64,000 bases of DNA, taken from NCBI RefSeq assembly GCF_029893825.1, contig NZ_JARXXV010000001.1, positions 1,526,256-1,590,255 of the forward strand, written 5' to 3'. The notes beneath the pieces are model-generated. The model had not been told where the DNA came from, did not search any database, and saw only the letters and a program-made list of their open reading frames with translations. Positions 1 to 9,067 of the stretch are shown in pieces; position 1 is the first letter of the stretch, and each line of letters starts with the position of its first letter. The translations under genes and the position numbers were made by a program. The stretch is from Aurantimicrobium minutum (GTDB lineage Bacteria > Actinomycetota > Actinomycetes > Actinomycetales > Microbacteriaceae).

Positions 1-88
1 CTTCGCTGGGCACCACGACAGGTTCTATTCCACTGCTGCGCAGGGTTGCCAAACGGGCAGGTGAGGTGGATGCGAGATAGAAGCGCAC
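1..88 (-). CDS. maf: Maf-like nucleotide pyrophosphatase, N-terminal part only
   Basis: The minus strand reads from a GTG start into RFYLASTSPARLATLRSSGI, the N-terminal signature of Maf nucleoside-triphosphate pyrophosphatases, which hydrolyse non-canonical or modified nucleotides. Only about 29 residues are inside the window; the rest lies to the left. The GTG at 86-88 is chosen because a GAAAGG ribosome-binding site sits just upstream; an in-frame TTG at 101-103 is the alternative. The gene is divergent from the methyltransferase at 122, with about 33 bp between them. Maf beside accE/accD also occurs in mycobacteria, which supports the call. Confidence 0.8.
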   Translation of the reverse strand, partial: MRFYLASTSPARLATLRSSGIEPVVVPSE

Positions 89-121
89 GCGACTGCCTTT
101 CAAATATGGGATGCTCGAAGG

Positions 122-1411
122 ATGGTCCCCAGAAGTTCTTCACCCCGACGCGGTTCCGAGTTCGTGGGCACACTCTGTGAGCTCGACATTACCAATGTCG
201 CTCACGGTGGTGTTTTTGTTGCCCGTCATGACGGCCGTGTCATCTTCGTTGCAGACACCCTGCCGGGGGAACGTGTGCTGGCCCGCATCACCGATGCGTC
301 CCAGAAAAGCTTCTGGCGTGCTGACACGGTAGAGGTGCTCAAGGCATCGCCAGATCGCCAGGAACACATCTGGTCTGCTGCCAGTGTGACGAGAGATCCA
401 GCACAGCGTGCAGGCGGTGCTGAGTTTGGCCACATCAAGCTTCCTGTGCAGCGTGAGCTGAAGGCTTTTGTTCTCGAAGATTCCCTGGCCCGCATGGCGA
501 AGATCGAACGCCGCGTTCAGGTGGAAGCTCTCGAAGGTGATGACGAATCTCGTGGCACCGGTTGGCGCACGCGTGTTCGACTCCACGTTGATTCAGACGG
601 CAACGTCGGTCCCTATGCTGCCCGCAGTCACAACATCATTGCTGTTGAGGATTTGCCCTTAGCTGCTGCACGCATTGCCGAATTGGCTCCACTGGGCCAA
701 CGTATTCCCGGCATTGATTTCATTGACCTGGTTGGCCCCAGTGGTGACTCTGCCAGAGCTATTGCAGGCAACATTGACACAGGCAAAAACAAGAAGCGTC
801 CCGCTGCCGAACCCGTCACCGAAATGGTGGGTAAGCGTGCGTTCAAGGTTGATGTGCGGGGATTTTGGCAGGTGCATCGCCACGCTGCTGCCACGCTCTC
901 AGAAGCGGTCAGCTCAGTCATTGATGAGGCACTCTTTGACCCTCGTGCTGCCAATCATGACCTTTATGGTGGCGTTGGTTTGTTTGCGGCAGCTATCGGT
1001 GATCGTTTTGGTTCAACTACCCGGATGACCTCGGTGGAATCCGATGAGATGGCCACCGAGTATGCGCTCGATAACTTGGCTGAGTGGGTGGGAGCTCGTG
1101 CCGTCACGGCACGTGTGGATCGCTACCTCGAAAGTGTCCGTCGTGACCTGAACGCCATCGAGAAAGCCCGTTTCGAAGCAGCCACAATTGTGCTCGACCC
1201 ACCACGTGCTGGGGCAGGTAAAGAGGTCGTGAACTCGCTGGCTGAGCTCTCCCCAGCGCAGCTGGTGTATGTGGCGTGTGACCCGGTCGCACTTTCACGA
1301 GATGTGGCATTGCTCGCCGAGCAAGGTTATGAACTGCAGGAACTGCGTGCGTTCGATCTATTCCCCAACACACACCACGTGGAAGCAGTCGCCCGCTTCG
1401 TCAGAAGCTAG
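122..1411 (+). CDS. TRAM-domain class I SAM-dependent RNA methyltransferase (TrmA/RumA family)
   Basis: Predicted 429-residue RNA uracil-C5 methyltransferase of the TrmA/RlmC/RlmD family. The N-terminal ~70 residues form a TRAM-like beta-barrel (GTLCELDITNVAHGGVFVAR). The C-terminal SAM-binding half has FWQVH, LYGGVGLFA, DPPRAGAG and the YVACDP motif carrying the catalytic cysteine, then FPNTHHVEAVA. The family's usual N-terminal iron-sulfur cysteine cluster is not evident, as in other actinobacterial members. Whether tRNA or rRNA is the target cannot be told from sequence. The ATG at 122 lies directly against the GAAGG that would be its ribosome-binding site, so a start at the in-frame GTG near 164 is possible. 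Confidence 0.85.
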   Translation: MVPRSSSPRRGSEFVGTLCELDITNVAHGGVFVARHDGRVIFVADTLPGERVLARITDASQKSFWRADTVEVLKASPDRQEHIWSAASVTRDPAQRAGGAEFGHIKLPVQRELKAFVLEDSLARMAKIERRVQVEALEGDDESRGTGWRTRVRLHVDSDGNVGPYAARSHNIIAVEDLPLAAARIAELAPLGQRIPGIDFIDLVGPSGDSARAIAGNIDTGKNKKRPAAEPVTEMVGKRAFKVDVRGFWQVHRHAAATLSEAVSSVIDEALFDPRAANHDLYGGVGLFAAAIGDRFGSTTRMTSVESDEMATEYALDNLAEWVGARAVTARVDRYLESVRRDLNAIEKARFEAATIVLDPPRAGAGKEVVNSLAELSPAQLVYVACDPVALSRDVALLAEQGYELQELRAFDLFPNTHHVEAVARFVRS

Positions 1412-1424
1412 CTACTTCTTAGGC

Positions 1425-1640
1425 CTATTTGCCAAAGTCCCATCCAAAGCGGCGAGAGCCGCCCTTGATGTCTTCACGGATGCCGCGCTGTGACTTCTGC
1501 CATGCACTCATGCCGGCGCCTTGAACCTCGTGCTCAATCGCCGATTCTTCCTCGATTTGAGCATCGAGGACGGCGAGCACAGCAGCCTTCTCCTCCGGGG
1601 TGACCCCGTCGGTGAGGAAGCGCACCTGGTCGAGGTTCAC
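1425..1640 (-). CDS. accE: Acyl-CoA carboxylase epsilon subunit
   Basis: A 71-residue protein with the short motifs of actinobacterial Acc[17 protein letters not shown] near residues 13-28 and a central [12 protein letters not shown]. Epsilon subunits stabilise the alpha-beta acyl/propionyl-CoA carboxylase complex and occur only in Actinobacteria. The GTG start overlaps the accD stop in a GTGA arrangement (1637-1640), so translation is probably coupled and the two proteins made in parallel. No biotinylated alpha subunit is in the window; it must be encoded elsewhere. Confidence 0.85.
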   Translation of the reverse strand: MNLDQVRFLTDGVTPEEKAAVLAVLDAQIEEESAIEHEVQGAGMSAWQKSQRGIREDIKGGSRRFGWDFGK

Positions 1641-3256
1641 AGTGGGATGTTTCCGTGCTTCTTGGGAGGAAGTGAAGCGCGCTTTCCGCGCAGGGCACGC
1701 AGCGCCTTGATCACAGCAACACGAGTCTGTGCTGGCTCGATCACACCGTCAAGTTCTCCACGCTCAGCAGCGAGGAAGGGGCTAGCCACGTTGTAGGTGT
1801 ATTCGTTGGCGAGCTTGGTGCGCACGGCGTTGACGTCAGCACCCTCTTCTTCTGCCTTCTTGATTTCACCGCGGTAGAGAATGTTCACGGCACCTTGACC
1901 ACCCATCACGGCGATCTCAGCAGTGGGCCAAGCAAGGTTGATATCAGCACCGAGCTGCTTGGAACCCATCACGATGTATGCACCACCGTAAGCCTTGCGG
2001 GTGATCACGGTCACCAGGGGAACGGTTGCTTCAGAGTAGGCATAGAGCAACTTGGCACCACGACGAATCACACCAGCCCACTCCTGGTCAGTACCAGGAA
2101 GGTATCCAGGAACATCGACCAGAGTCAGGATGGGGATAGAGAACGCATCACAGAAGCGCACGAAACGTGATGCCTTTTCACCGGCTTCAATGTTGAGCGT
2201 TCCTGCCATCTGCGAAGGCTGGTTGGCCACAATGCCGACGGTGCGACCTTCAACGCGGGCGAAGCCCACCACGATGTTGGGTGCAAACAGCGCCTGAACT
2301 TCGAGGAAGTCTCCGTTGTCAGCAATACCTCGAATGACTTCGTGCACGTCATAGGGCTGGTTGGTGCTGTCGGGAATGAGAGTGTTGAGTTTCTTGTCCT
2401 CATCCGTAATCTCGAGTTCAACCTCGGACTCATAGACGGGCAGCTCTGCCATGTTGTTATCGGGTAGGAAGCCGACCAGGGTGCGGGCGTAGTCAAGAGC
2501 GTCGCTCTCGTCTGCGGCGAGGTAGTGAGAAACACCGGAGACGGTGTTGTGAGTCAGTGCACCACCGAGCTCCTCAAAGCCCACCTCTTCACCGGTGACG
2601 GTCTTGATCACATCAGGACCGGTCACGAACATGTGGCTGGTCTTATCGACCATGATGACGAAGTCGGTCAGCGCGGGGGAGTACACAGCACCACCAGCAG
2701 CAGGACCCATGATGATCGAGATCTGAGGAATCACACCAGAAGCAGCAGTGTTGCGACGGAAGATTTCACCGTACTTACCCAGGGCAACAACACCCTCTTG
2801 AATACGAGCTCCACCGGAGTCCAAGATGCCCAGGATAGGAACACCGGTCTTGATAGCCAGGTCCATCACCTTGATGATCTTTTCACCGGCTACTTCACCG
2901 AGTGATCCACCGAACACGGTGAAGTCCTGGGAGTAGACGGCGACCTGACGACCGTGGATAGTTCCGGTACCGGTGACGACTGCGTCACCATAGGGACGGT
3001 TCTTGTCCATGCCGAAAGCAGTAGTGCGGTGACGGACGTATTCGTCCAGCTCTACGAAGGAGCCTGGATCGAGAAGTTCTTCAATGCGCTCGCGGGCAGT
3101 CATCTTGCCTTTGGCGTGCTGCTTCTCAGCTGCCTTAGCGCCGTTCTCAATAACTGCCTCGGTGTAGCGAGCCTTCAGATCGGCGAGCTTTCCAGCAGTA
3201 GTGAAGGGGTCAATAGATTTTGCGTTTTCAGTCACGCTTTTCACTCTACTTGCCAT
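1637..3256 (-). CDS. accD: Acyl-CoA (propionyl/acetyl-CoA) carboxylase beta subunit, carboxyltransferase
   Basis: A 539-residue carboxyltransferase of the AccD5/PccB type, which transfers CO2 from biotin to acetyl- or propionyl-CoA to make malonyl- or methylmalonyl-CoA. Visible family motifs are [13 protein letters not shown], the oxyanion segment [40 protein letters not shown] and the second crotonase-like half with [11 protein letters not shown]. Length is normal. It is first in an accD-accE operon. The ligase needed to biotinylate its partner (birA, 3313) starts divergently 56 bp away, a conserved actinobacterial pairing. The start could also be a few codons downstream, because no strong ribosome-binding site precedes ATG 3256. 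Confidence 0.95.
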   Translation of the reverse strand: MASRVKSVTENAKSIDPFTTAGKLADLKARYTEAVIENGAKAAEKQHAKGKMTARERIEELLDPGSFVELDEYVRHRTTAFGMDKNRPYGDAVVTGTGTIHGRQVAVYSQDFTVFGGSLGEVAGEKIIKVMDLAIKTGVPILGILDSGGARIQEGVVALGKYGEIFRRNTAASGVIPQISIIMGPAAGGAVYSPALTDFVIMVDKTSHMFVTGPDVIKTVTGEEVGFEELGGALTHNTVSGVSHYLAADESDALDYARTLVGFLPDNNMAELPVYESEVELEITDEDKKLNTLIPDSTNQPYDVHEVIRGIADNGDFLEVQALFAPNIVVGFARVEGRTVGIVANQPSQMAGTLNIEAGEKASRFVRFCDAFSIPILTLVDVPGYLPGTDQEWAGVIRRGAKLLYAYSEATVPLVTVITRKAYGGAYIVMGSKQLGADINLAWPTAEIAVMGGQGAVNILYRGEIKKAEEEGADVNAVRTKLANEYTYNVASPFLAAERGELDGVIEPAQTRVAVIKALRALRGKRASLPPKKHGNIPL

Positions 3257-3312
3257 AGGTATCGAAAAAGGGTTAGAGCTTCCCTACAAAAAACACCTGC
3301 CAAACTGTTCTT

Positions 3313-4122
3313 ATGGAACTTTCCCTCAGCACCCCTCTCGCTTCGAAACTTGTCTGGTTGGACGAAGTTGGCTCCACCAACACCTACCTGGTGGCAGCCG
3401 TGAACGCTGAAGATGCCCAGAACTGGCCTGATTTCTCGGTGGTTGCCACCGACAATCAAGTCGCAGGTAAGGGACGTCTTGGGCGTGACTGGAGTGCACC
3501 TGCGGGAGCTTCACTGGCAGTGTCTGTATTACTTCGACCAGAAACTCCTGCCGGGCGGCCACTGCCACCAGAGTCCCTGGGGTGGTTTGGTCTGCTCGCT
3601 GGGCTCGCGATGGCGAGGGCGTGTAACTCGGTTCTTCCCGAAGGGAAGCAGGCCACTATCAAGTGGCCCAACGATGTTCTGATCGAGGGCAAGAAAGTCT
3701 GCGGTGTGCTCAGCGAACTCGTGATCACCCCGCAAGGTCCTGCTCTGGTGGTGGGCGCGGGAGTAAACATTGCGCTCGCCGAGGCAGATCTTCCTGTTCC
3801 CACCGCGACCTCCCTCGTTCTTGAAGGTGCCCACACCACACTGGATGCACTCCTTGCCGCCTACCTCACCGAGTTCTCCCGAATTACGAAAGTCTTTGTT
3901 TCGGCGGCAGGGAATGTGCGCAGCTCCGGTTTGCTTGACCAGGTAACGCAACTCTGTGACACTCTGGGCAAATCAGTTCGCGTGGAACTGCCCTCGGGGG
4001 AGAACCCCGTCGGAACTGCTATCGGAATTAACGAGCAGGGCTCACTCGTGGTGGAGATGAGTAACTGTGCCGAACCACTGGTTGTTTCTGCCGGAGATGT
4101 CACGCATCTTCGCGTGGTCTGA
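3313..4122 (+). CDS. birA: Biotin-[acetyl-CoA carboxylase] ligase
   Basis: A 269-residue biotin protein ligase without an N-terminal DNA-binding domain (class I). It activates biotin as biotinyl-AMP and attaches it to the carboxylase carrier subunit. Motifs: DEVGSTNTYL, the biotinyl-AMP loop GKGRLGRDWSAPAGASLAVS, KWPNDVLIEGKKVCGVLSEL with the catalytic lysine, and GVGIN-like GAGVNI. The C-terminal ~50 residues form the usual SH3-like domain. A CAAACT hexamer ends 6 nt before the ATG, so the message may be leaderless. Confidence 0.92.
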   Translation: MELSLSTPLASKLVWLDEVGSTNTYLVAAVNAEDAQNWPDFSVVATDNQVAGKGRLGRDWSAPAGASLAVSVLLRPETPAGRPLPPESLGWFGLLAGLAMARACNSVLPEGKQATIKWPNDVLIEGKKVCGVLSELVITPQGPALVVGAGVNIALAEADLPVPTATSLVLEGAHTTLDALLAAYLTEFSRITKVFVSAAGNVRSSGLLDQVTQLCDTLGKSVRVELPSGENPVGTAIGINEQGSLVVEMSNCAEPLVVSAGDVTHLRVV

Positions 4123-4158
4123 CCTTGCTGGCCCACCCAGACAGCAATAATTGAGCTG

Positions 4159-4698
4159 ATGTCTAACCCCACTGTTGCCTATGAGCCTGCGCCCACGGAA
4201 GCAGCAGAACCGGTAGTTGTGCGACTTCGTCGCCACGGTCGTGTTCTGTTCATGCCCACCCTGGCGTTGATCGGGGTTGCTACCGCCTGGGGGTTCTTCT
4301 CTGAAGGTTTCCCTGAGCTGTGGATGAACCTGGTGTTCTGGCTGCTCTCGGCGCTCGCCGTCATTGTGTTGTGGGTGTTCCCTCTGGTGACCTGGTTAGG
4401 TAACCGTGTCATCATCACCACGCGTCGCGTGATTATTTATCGCGGGATTCTAACTCGCACCCGCCAAGAAGTTCTCTATGGACGCATCCACGATGTGACC
4501 GTGCGCCAGAATGCCGTGCAGGCAGTATTTGGCGCGGGTGACCTGTTGCTCAACACCGGTGCAGAAGCACCCATCCGCCTCTATGACCTGCCAAAGGCAA
4601 ACCTGGTGCTCTCAGCACTGTCAGAGTTGGTAGACACCCAAGCACCTTTGGCAGCACAGCTGCGTCGAGATGACCAGCGCTGGACGAATGAGTTCTAA
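4159..4698 (+). CDS. PH-domain (bPH2/YdbS-like) membrane protein
   Basis: A 179-residue protein with two transmembrane segments at about residues 30-50 and 55-80, then a bacterial PH domain at about 85-170 (NRVIITTRRVIIYRGILTRT, VLYGRIHDVTVRQN). It corresponds to mycobacterial Rv3278c, which has the same place beside birA. The function of this family is unproven; bPH2 proteins are membrane-anchored. The gene follows birA by 36 bp, with an ATAATT hexamer 6 nt upstream of the ATG that could serve as a -10 element. Confidence 0.8.
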   Translation: MSNPTVAYEPAPTEAAEPVVVRLRRHGRVLFMPTLALIGVATAWGFFSEGFPELWMNLVFWLLSALAVIVLWVFPLVTWLGNRVIITTRRVIIYRGILTRTRQEVLYGRIHDVTVRQNAVQAVFGAGDLLLNTGAEAPIRLYDLPKANLVLSALSELVDTQAPLAAQLRRDDQRWTNEF

Positions 4699-4707
4699 CC
4701 CCACGCA

Positions 4708-5460
4708 CTAAGAAGGGGAAGCTGTCTTCTTTCCGAAGCGACGCTGCCATCCCCACACGGTGACATTCTTCATCGCTTCCACCACGATGTTTTTACTCAT
4801 CTTGGATTCGCCAGTTTCACGTTCCTTGAACACGATAGGAAGTTCCACCACGGTGTAACCGGCATCGAGTACACGCAAGGTGAGATCAATCTGGAAGCAG
4901 TAGCCGTGGGAGCTCACTTCTTCGAGATGGATTCCGCGCAGCACTTCCGCGCGAAAAGCGCGGAACCCTGCGGTGGAATCTTTCACGGAAATACCCAGAG
5001 CAATCCGGGCATAGGCGTTGGCACCGCGGCTGAGGAAGAGTCGACGTGCTGGCCAGTTGAGCACTGAGCCACCCTTGACCCAGCGAGAACCAATAGCAAG
5101 ACCGGGATAGTGAGCGCCGGGAACAGTCGGCTCAGAAACAGCACCGATCAGGGCAGCCAATCGATCTGCAGGATGGGAACCATCCGCATCCATCTCCACA
5201 ATGATCTCGAAGCCATGCTCGAGTGCCCAGGCGAAGCCGGCAAGATAGGCATCGCCAAGACCGGACTTTTCACTGCGGTGCAGCACATGAACAAAGGGGT
5301 CCACACTGGCCAGGGCGTCAGCCTTAGCGCCGGTGCCATCGGGGCTGTTGTCATCCACGATCAGAATGTTTGCCTCTGGCACGGCAGTGCGAACAGAGGC
5401 CACTGCCTCTGGCAGGGTCTGAAGTTCGTTAAAGGTGGGAATAACGACAACAACGCTCAT
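4708..5460 (-). CDS. Polyprenol monophosphomannose synthase (GT2, DPM1-like)
   Basis: A 250-residue soluble GT2 enzyme resembling the DPM1/Ppm1 catalytic domain, which transfers mannose from GDP-mannose to polyprenyl phosphate to supply extracytoplasmic mannosyltransferases. Motifs: VVIPTFNE at the N-terminus, VDDNSPDGTG, the metal-binding EMDADGSHP, and GSRWVKGGSV with DSTAGFRAFR. The start is taken at ATG 5460 because it overlaps the gtrA stop as ATGA; an upstream ATG at 5481 would add seven unlikely residues. It forms an operon with gtrA and fits the mannose-supply genes manA and manB in this window. Confidence 0.9.
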   Translation of the reverse strand: MSVVVVIPTFNELQTLPEAVASVRTAVPEANILIVDDNSPDGTGAKADALASVDPFVHVLHRSEKSGLGDAYLAGFAWALEHGFEIIVEMDADGSHPADRLAALIGAVSEPTVPGAHYPGLAIGSRWVKGGSVLNWPARRLFLSRGANAYARIALGISVKDSTAGFRAFRAEVLRGIHLEEVSSHGYCFQIDLTLRVLDAGYTVVELPIVFKERETGESKMSKNIVVEAMKNVTVWGWQRRFGKKTASPS

Positions 5461-5933
5461 CGCTTCACGCTCCACACCCACCAGCGATACAAAGCGAAAC
5501 GAACCAGAGTGCCCAGACCTAAACCAATGATGTTGGCTGAGACATTGTCTGCTAGTAGGGAGTCAAAGCCCAAGACGTAGTGGGTGAACCACAACGTGGC
5601 CAAGGTCACGGCCATGCCGGCAACTGAGGCAATGACAAACTCGATGAGTTCTCTCACCACATCTGAACGCTTATCGCGGCGGAAGGTCCAATAACGGTTG
5701 CCCAGCCAGTTCACCACGATTGCCACCGAGGTGCTGATGAACTTCGCCACCAGAGGCTGCGACCACCAACCGGGGCCGGTAATGGAGAGTAGATTAAAGA
5801 GGGAAACGTCGACGACTAAGCCGACCAAACCGACCAGTCCGAACTTGACGAAGTAGCCCAACAGGCCTTTTCGCAGGCGAGTAAACAGGCTCGGAGAGGA
5901 CTCGGTTGCGATTATTCGCTCCGATGTGGTCAT
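5457..5933 (-). CDS. GtrA family membrane protein
   Basis: A 158-residue protein with four predicted transmembrane helices and the GtrA signature near the N-terminus (FVKFGLVGLVGLVVDVSLF) plus FISTSVAIVVNWLGNRYWTFRR. GtrA proteins are thought to flip or help flip polyprenyl-phosphate-linked sugars. The start is set at ATG 5933 because a clear GTAGGAG ribosome-binding site lies 4-10 nt upstream; an in-frame start at 5960 has none. It overlaps the downstream mannose-phosphate-polyprenol synthase by 4 nt, so the pair probably makes and moves lipid-linked mannose. Confidence 0.88.
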   Translation of the reverse strand: MTTSERIIATESSPSLFTRLRKGLLGYFVKFGLVGLVGLVVDVSLFNLLSITGPGWWSQPLVAKFISTSVAIVVNWLGNRYWTFRRDKRSDVVRELIEFVIASVAGMAVTLATLWFTHYVLGFDSLLADNVSANIIGLGLGTLVRFALYRWWVWSVKR

Positions 5934-5989
5934 GTTTCTCCTACGCAAGTGCACTCTCAAACCCGTTCAACCACGCGAAAGATGAGCCG

Positions 5990-7117
5990 TTGACAACTGT
6001 AGTTGGCGTTATAGGTGGCGGCCAATTGGCCCGGATGATGGTGCCCCCTGCAATCAATCTAGGCCTAGAAATCCGTGTACTGGCTGAGAACGAGGATTCT
6101 TCAGCTCAAATTGCTGCCACTGCGGTCGGTGACTACACCGATGTGGAGACGGTTCTTTCATTCGCCGACGGTTGCGATGTCATCACTTTCGATCACGAGC
6201 ATGTTCCTGCCCACGTTCTTGCAGAGCTCATCAAGCGCGGATATTCCGTGCAGCCAGGACCCCACGCTCTCGAGTTTGCTCAAGACAAACTGCGCATGCG
6301 CGAGCGCCTCGGTGAACTCGGTATTCCTGTTCCCGGTTGGGCACACGCCTCCACAGCAGAGCGCGTCACCGACTTCTTAGCAGAGTGGGGTGGACGTGCC
6401 GTGGCGAAGACGGCACGTGGTGGCTATGACGGCAAGGGTGTTCGCGTCATCACCAGCGCTACCGAGGTGTCGGACTGGTTAGGACTCCTCCAGCCAGGAG
6501 AGTCACTCCTGCTGGAAGAATTTGTTGAATTCCGCCGGGAACTCTCTCAGCTCATTGCTCGCCGCCCCAGTGGCGAGATGGCACTGTGGCCCGTGGTGGA
6601 GAGCATTCAGGCTGATGGCGTGTGCAGTGAAGTCATTGCTCCGGCACCACACTCACAAGGCAAGATCGCTGACATGGCAGGCTCGATTGCCTCCCAGATT
6701 GCAGCCGAACTCCAGGTCACCGGTGTGATGGCAGTGGAACTGTTTGAAACCACTGATGACCGCATCCTGGTCAACGAGTTGGCCATGCGTCCCCACAACT
6801 CAGGACACTGGACTCAAGACGGCAGCACCACCAGCCAGTTCGAGCAGCACTTGCGTGCTGTGCTCGACCTGCCACTGGGTGCAACCGGGCTGACCTCACC
6901 GTTTACCGTGATGGTGAACATTCTGGGTGGACCCGCCTCGGGGGACATGCTCTCACCCTTCCCACGCGCGATGGCGGATCACCCAACCGTGAAAATCCAC
7001 ACCTATGGCAAGCAGCCTCGGCCCGGTCGCAAGGTCGGCCACGTCAACGCTTCAGGAGATGACCTGCCAGAGGTTGCCTATCAGGCGCGTGGCGCAGCAG
7101 GTTTCTTTCAGGTCTGA
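5990..7117 (+). CDS. purK: 5-(carboxyamino)imidazole ribonucleotide synthase
   Basis: ATP-grasp enzyme of purine synthesis that converts AIR, ATP and bicarbonate to N5-CAIR. It opens with VVGVIGGGQLARMM and has TFDHEHVPAHVL, KTARGGYDGKG, LLLEEFVEFRREL and the ATP-grasp end NELAMRPHNSGHWT. The open frame reaches back to 5906, but that would overlap gtrA; TTG 5990 gives a normal 375-residue protein starting two residues before the conserved Rossmann motif. purE follows 16 bp later. Confidence 0.92.
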   Translation: MTTVVGVIGGGQLARMMVPPAINLGLEIRVLAENEDSSAQIAATAVGDYTDVETVLSFADGCDVITFDHEHVPAHVLAELIKRGYSVQPGPHALEFAQDKLRMRERLGELGIPVPGWAHASTAERVTDFLAEWGGRAVAKTARGGYDGKGVRVITSATEVSDWLGLLQPGESLLLEEFVEFRRELSQLIARRPSGEMALWPVVESIQADGVCSEVIAPAPHSQGKIADMAGSIASQIAAELQVTGVMAVELFETTDDRILVNELAMRPHNSGHWTQDGSTTSQFEQHLRAVLDLPLGATGLTSPFTVMVNILGGPASGDMLSPFPRAMADHPTVKIHTYGKQPRPGRKVGHVNASGDDLPEVAYQARGAAGFFQV

Positions 7118-7133
7118 GCCCTACCCTTGAACA

Positions 7134-7634
7134 ATGGCTGAATCGCAACCACTCGTCGCCGTTGTTATGGGATCTGACTCTGACTGGACTGTCATGAGTT
7201 CCGCCGCCAACGTACTCAACGACTTCGGCATCCCCTTCGAGGTTGAGGTGCTCTCAGCACATCGCACGCCTGAGAAGATGATTTCTTTTGGCAAGGCAGC
7301 AGCTAGCCGTGGCCTCAAGGTGATCATCGCTGGTGCCGGTGGCGCTGCACACCTGCCAGGCATGCTCGCCAGCGTGACGGCTCTTCCGGTTATTGGTGTT
7401 CCCGTACCACTGGCAAAGCTCGACGGTATGGACTCGTTGCTCTCCATCGTGCAGATGCCTGCCGGTGTTCCCGTTGCGGCTGTCTCTATCGGTGGCGCCA
7501 CCAATGCTGCCTTGTTGGCGGTCAAGATCCTGGCCACCAGCAACCCTGAACTTCTTTCCGCAGTTGAAACATATGCCGCAGGTCTTGCTGACCTCGTCGA
7601 AGAAAAGAACAAGGCGCTCAAGTCTCAGCTATGA
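7134..7634 (+). CDS. purE: N5-carboxyaminoimidazole ribonucleotide mutase
   Basis: A 166-residue class I PurE that moves the carboxyl group of N5-CAIR to C4 to give CAIR, the step after PurK. Diagnostic motifs are [24 protein letters not shown] with the catalytic His, [13 protein letters not shown] and [22 protein letters not shown]. Although it closely follows purK, a TACCCT hexamer (7122-7127) ends 6 nt before the ATG, so it may also be made from its own leaderless transcript. Its stop overlaps the LCP gene start as ATGA. Confidence 0.95.
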   Translation: MAESQPLVAVVMGSDSDWTVMSSAANVLNDFGIPFEVEVLSAHRTPEKMISFGKAAASRGLKVIIAGAGGAAHLPGMLASVTALPVIGVPVPLAKLDGMDSLLSIVQMPAGVPVAAVSIGGATNAALLAVKILATSNPELLSAVETYAAGLADLVEEKNKALKSQL

Positions 7635-9013
7635 GTCAAACCAGCCCACTGAGGTATCCCGACACCAGTTCGCAGAAGGTGATGACCACCCGCGCCTGGT
7701 GGTTGGTCGTACTCAATTTCGTGCTGCCAGGTTCTGTGCAGGCGCTGGCAGGCAATAAGCGTTTGGGCAAGATTGGGCTGGGTGCAACCCTGGTCTTGGT
7801 TGGTTTCTTACTTCTCACCTTCTTGCTTGGTTTGCTGTGGCCAACCGCTGTCTTCTTCCTCGGCACCTGGGGCCCCACCTTGTTTGTGGGGCAGATTGCA
7901 CTCTTCTTCTATGCCATCTTGTGGGCAGTGCTGACACTGGACACACTGCGCTTAATTCGCGTTGTGAAGACCGGACCCCGCGCACGCTGGTGGGTCGCCG
8001 GAGTCACAGTAGTGATGATGTTCTTCATCTCTGGCACTGCAGCGTATGCAGCAACCCTGACTGGAAGTCTCAACAGTGCTCTTGGCAAGATCTTTGTGGC
8101 AGGGCCTAGCCAGCCACCCATTGATGGCCAATACAACTTCCTTCTGCTGGGTGGCGACGCCGGTGAGGACCGCCAAGGTCTTCGTGCCGACACCGCACAG
8201 GTAGTGAGCATCAACGCAGAAACGGGAGCGGCCACCATCATCGGTATGCCTCGTGACCTGCAGAACATTCCGTTCAATGAAGACTCTCCTATGCACACCA
8301 TTTACCCCGATGGTTACACCCAAGAAACCGGTGAATACTGCACCCGTTGGGCATGTTTGAACACGGTCTATGTTGCCGGTGAACTCGATCACCCCGACCT
8401 CTACCCAGATGCTGCCGCTAACGGTTCTTCTCCTGGTATCGAGGCCATGCGTGACGCTGCAGAGGCCATTACTGGTTTGCAGATTCAGTACTACGTGCTG
8501 ATCGACATGCAGGGTCTGCAGAACCTGATTGATTCACTCGGTGGTGTGGACATCACCGTTGAGGAGCGCATCGCGATTGCCGAGCCAGAAACCCCTGAAG
8601 ATCAGGTCGGTGAATGGATTGAGGTTGGCGAGCAGCACATGGACGGTTACCACGCCATGATGTTCATGCGTTCACGCTGGTCCGGCACTGGCGACTACGA
8701 CCGCATGGCTCGTCAGCAGCAAGTTCAAGAAGCTCTGCTGCGTCAGATGAACCCTGCCAACGTGTTGTCGAAGTTCCAAGAGATTGCTGCTGCCGGAACC
8801 CAGGTAGTGAAGACCGATATTCCGCAGTCCATGCTCGGCTATTTTGTGGATCTGGGTCTCAAGACCAAGAAGCAGCCCATTACCCACGTTGAGCTCACCC
8901 CCTACTACGAGCCTTTCCCCGTAGACACCGAGTTCCCTGACTACCCCGGTATTCAGGCTTACGTCAACTCAATCCTGCACCCACCTGCACCGACTGAAAC
9001 TCCAGCTCAGTAG
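7631..9013 (+). CDS. LytR-CpsA-Psr (LCP) family glycopolymer transferase
   Basis: A 460-residue LCP protein, the family that transfers lipid-linked glycopolymers onto peptidoglycan. Unlike the common single-anchor form, it has about four transmembrane segments (roughly 22-40, 48-70, 85-108, 120-142) before the extracytoplasmic LCP core at about 165-440. Core motifs include [28 protein letters not shown] and the arginine-rich [18 protein letters not shown]. The tail is proline-rich ([10 protein letters not shown]). The ATG overlaps the purE stop. Position next to two O-antigen-ligase-like genes suggests they handle the same wall polymer (inference). Confidence 0.9.
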   Translation: MSQTSPLRYPDTSSQKVMTTRAWWLVVLNFVLPGSVQALAGNKRLGKIGLGATLVLVGFLLLTFLLGLLWPTAVFFLGTWGPTLFVGQIALFFYAILWAVLTLDTLRLIRVVKTGPRARWWVAGVTVVMMFFISGTAAYAATLTGSLNSALGKIFVAGPSQPPIDGQYNFLLLGGDAGEDRQGLRADTAQVVSINAETGAATIIGMPRDLQNIPFNEDSPMHTIYPDGYTQETGEYCTRWACLNTVYVAGELDHPDLYPDAAANGSSPGIEAMRDAAEAITGLQIQYYVLIDMQGLQNLIDSLGGVDITVEERIAIAEPETPEDQVGEWIEVGEQHMDGYHAMMFMRSRWSGTGDYDRMARQQQVQEALLRQMNPANVLSKFQEIAAAGTQVVKTDIPQSMLGYFVDLGLKTKKQPITHVELTPYYEPFPVDTEFPDYPGIQAYVNSILHPPAPTETPAQ

Positions 9014-9028
9014 TCAGTCTGGAGTTTC
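8996..9028. terminator. Inverted repeat between convergent genes, probable two-way terminator
   Basis: GAAACTCCAG (8996-9005) pairs perfectly with CTGGAGTTTC (9019-9028) around a 13-nt loop that contains the LCP stop codon. It lies between the convergent LCP and O-antigen-ligase genes. There is no strong T-tract, so termination is inferred from place and stem. Confidence 0.55.
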
Positions 9029-9067
9029 CCTTGAGTAATTGAGCGCACTGCTGATTGCTGAGATGGT

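Noticed and set aside
5990..6016. TTGACA plus TATAGG as an internal promoter at the purK start
   Set aside because: Spacing is only about 14 nt and the sequence encodes conserved purK residues; likely chance.
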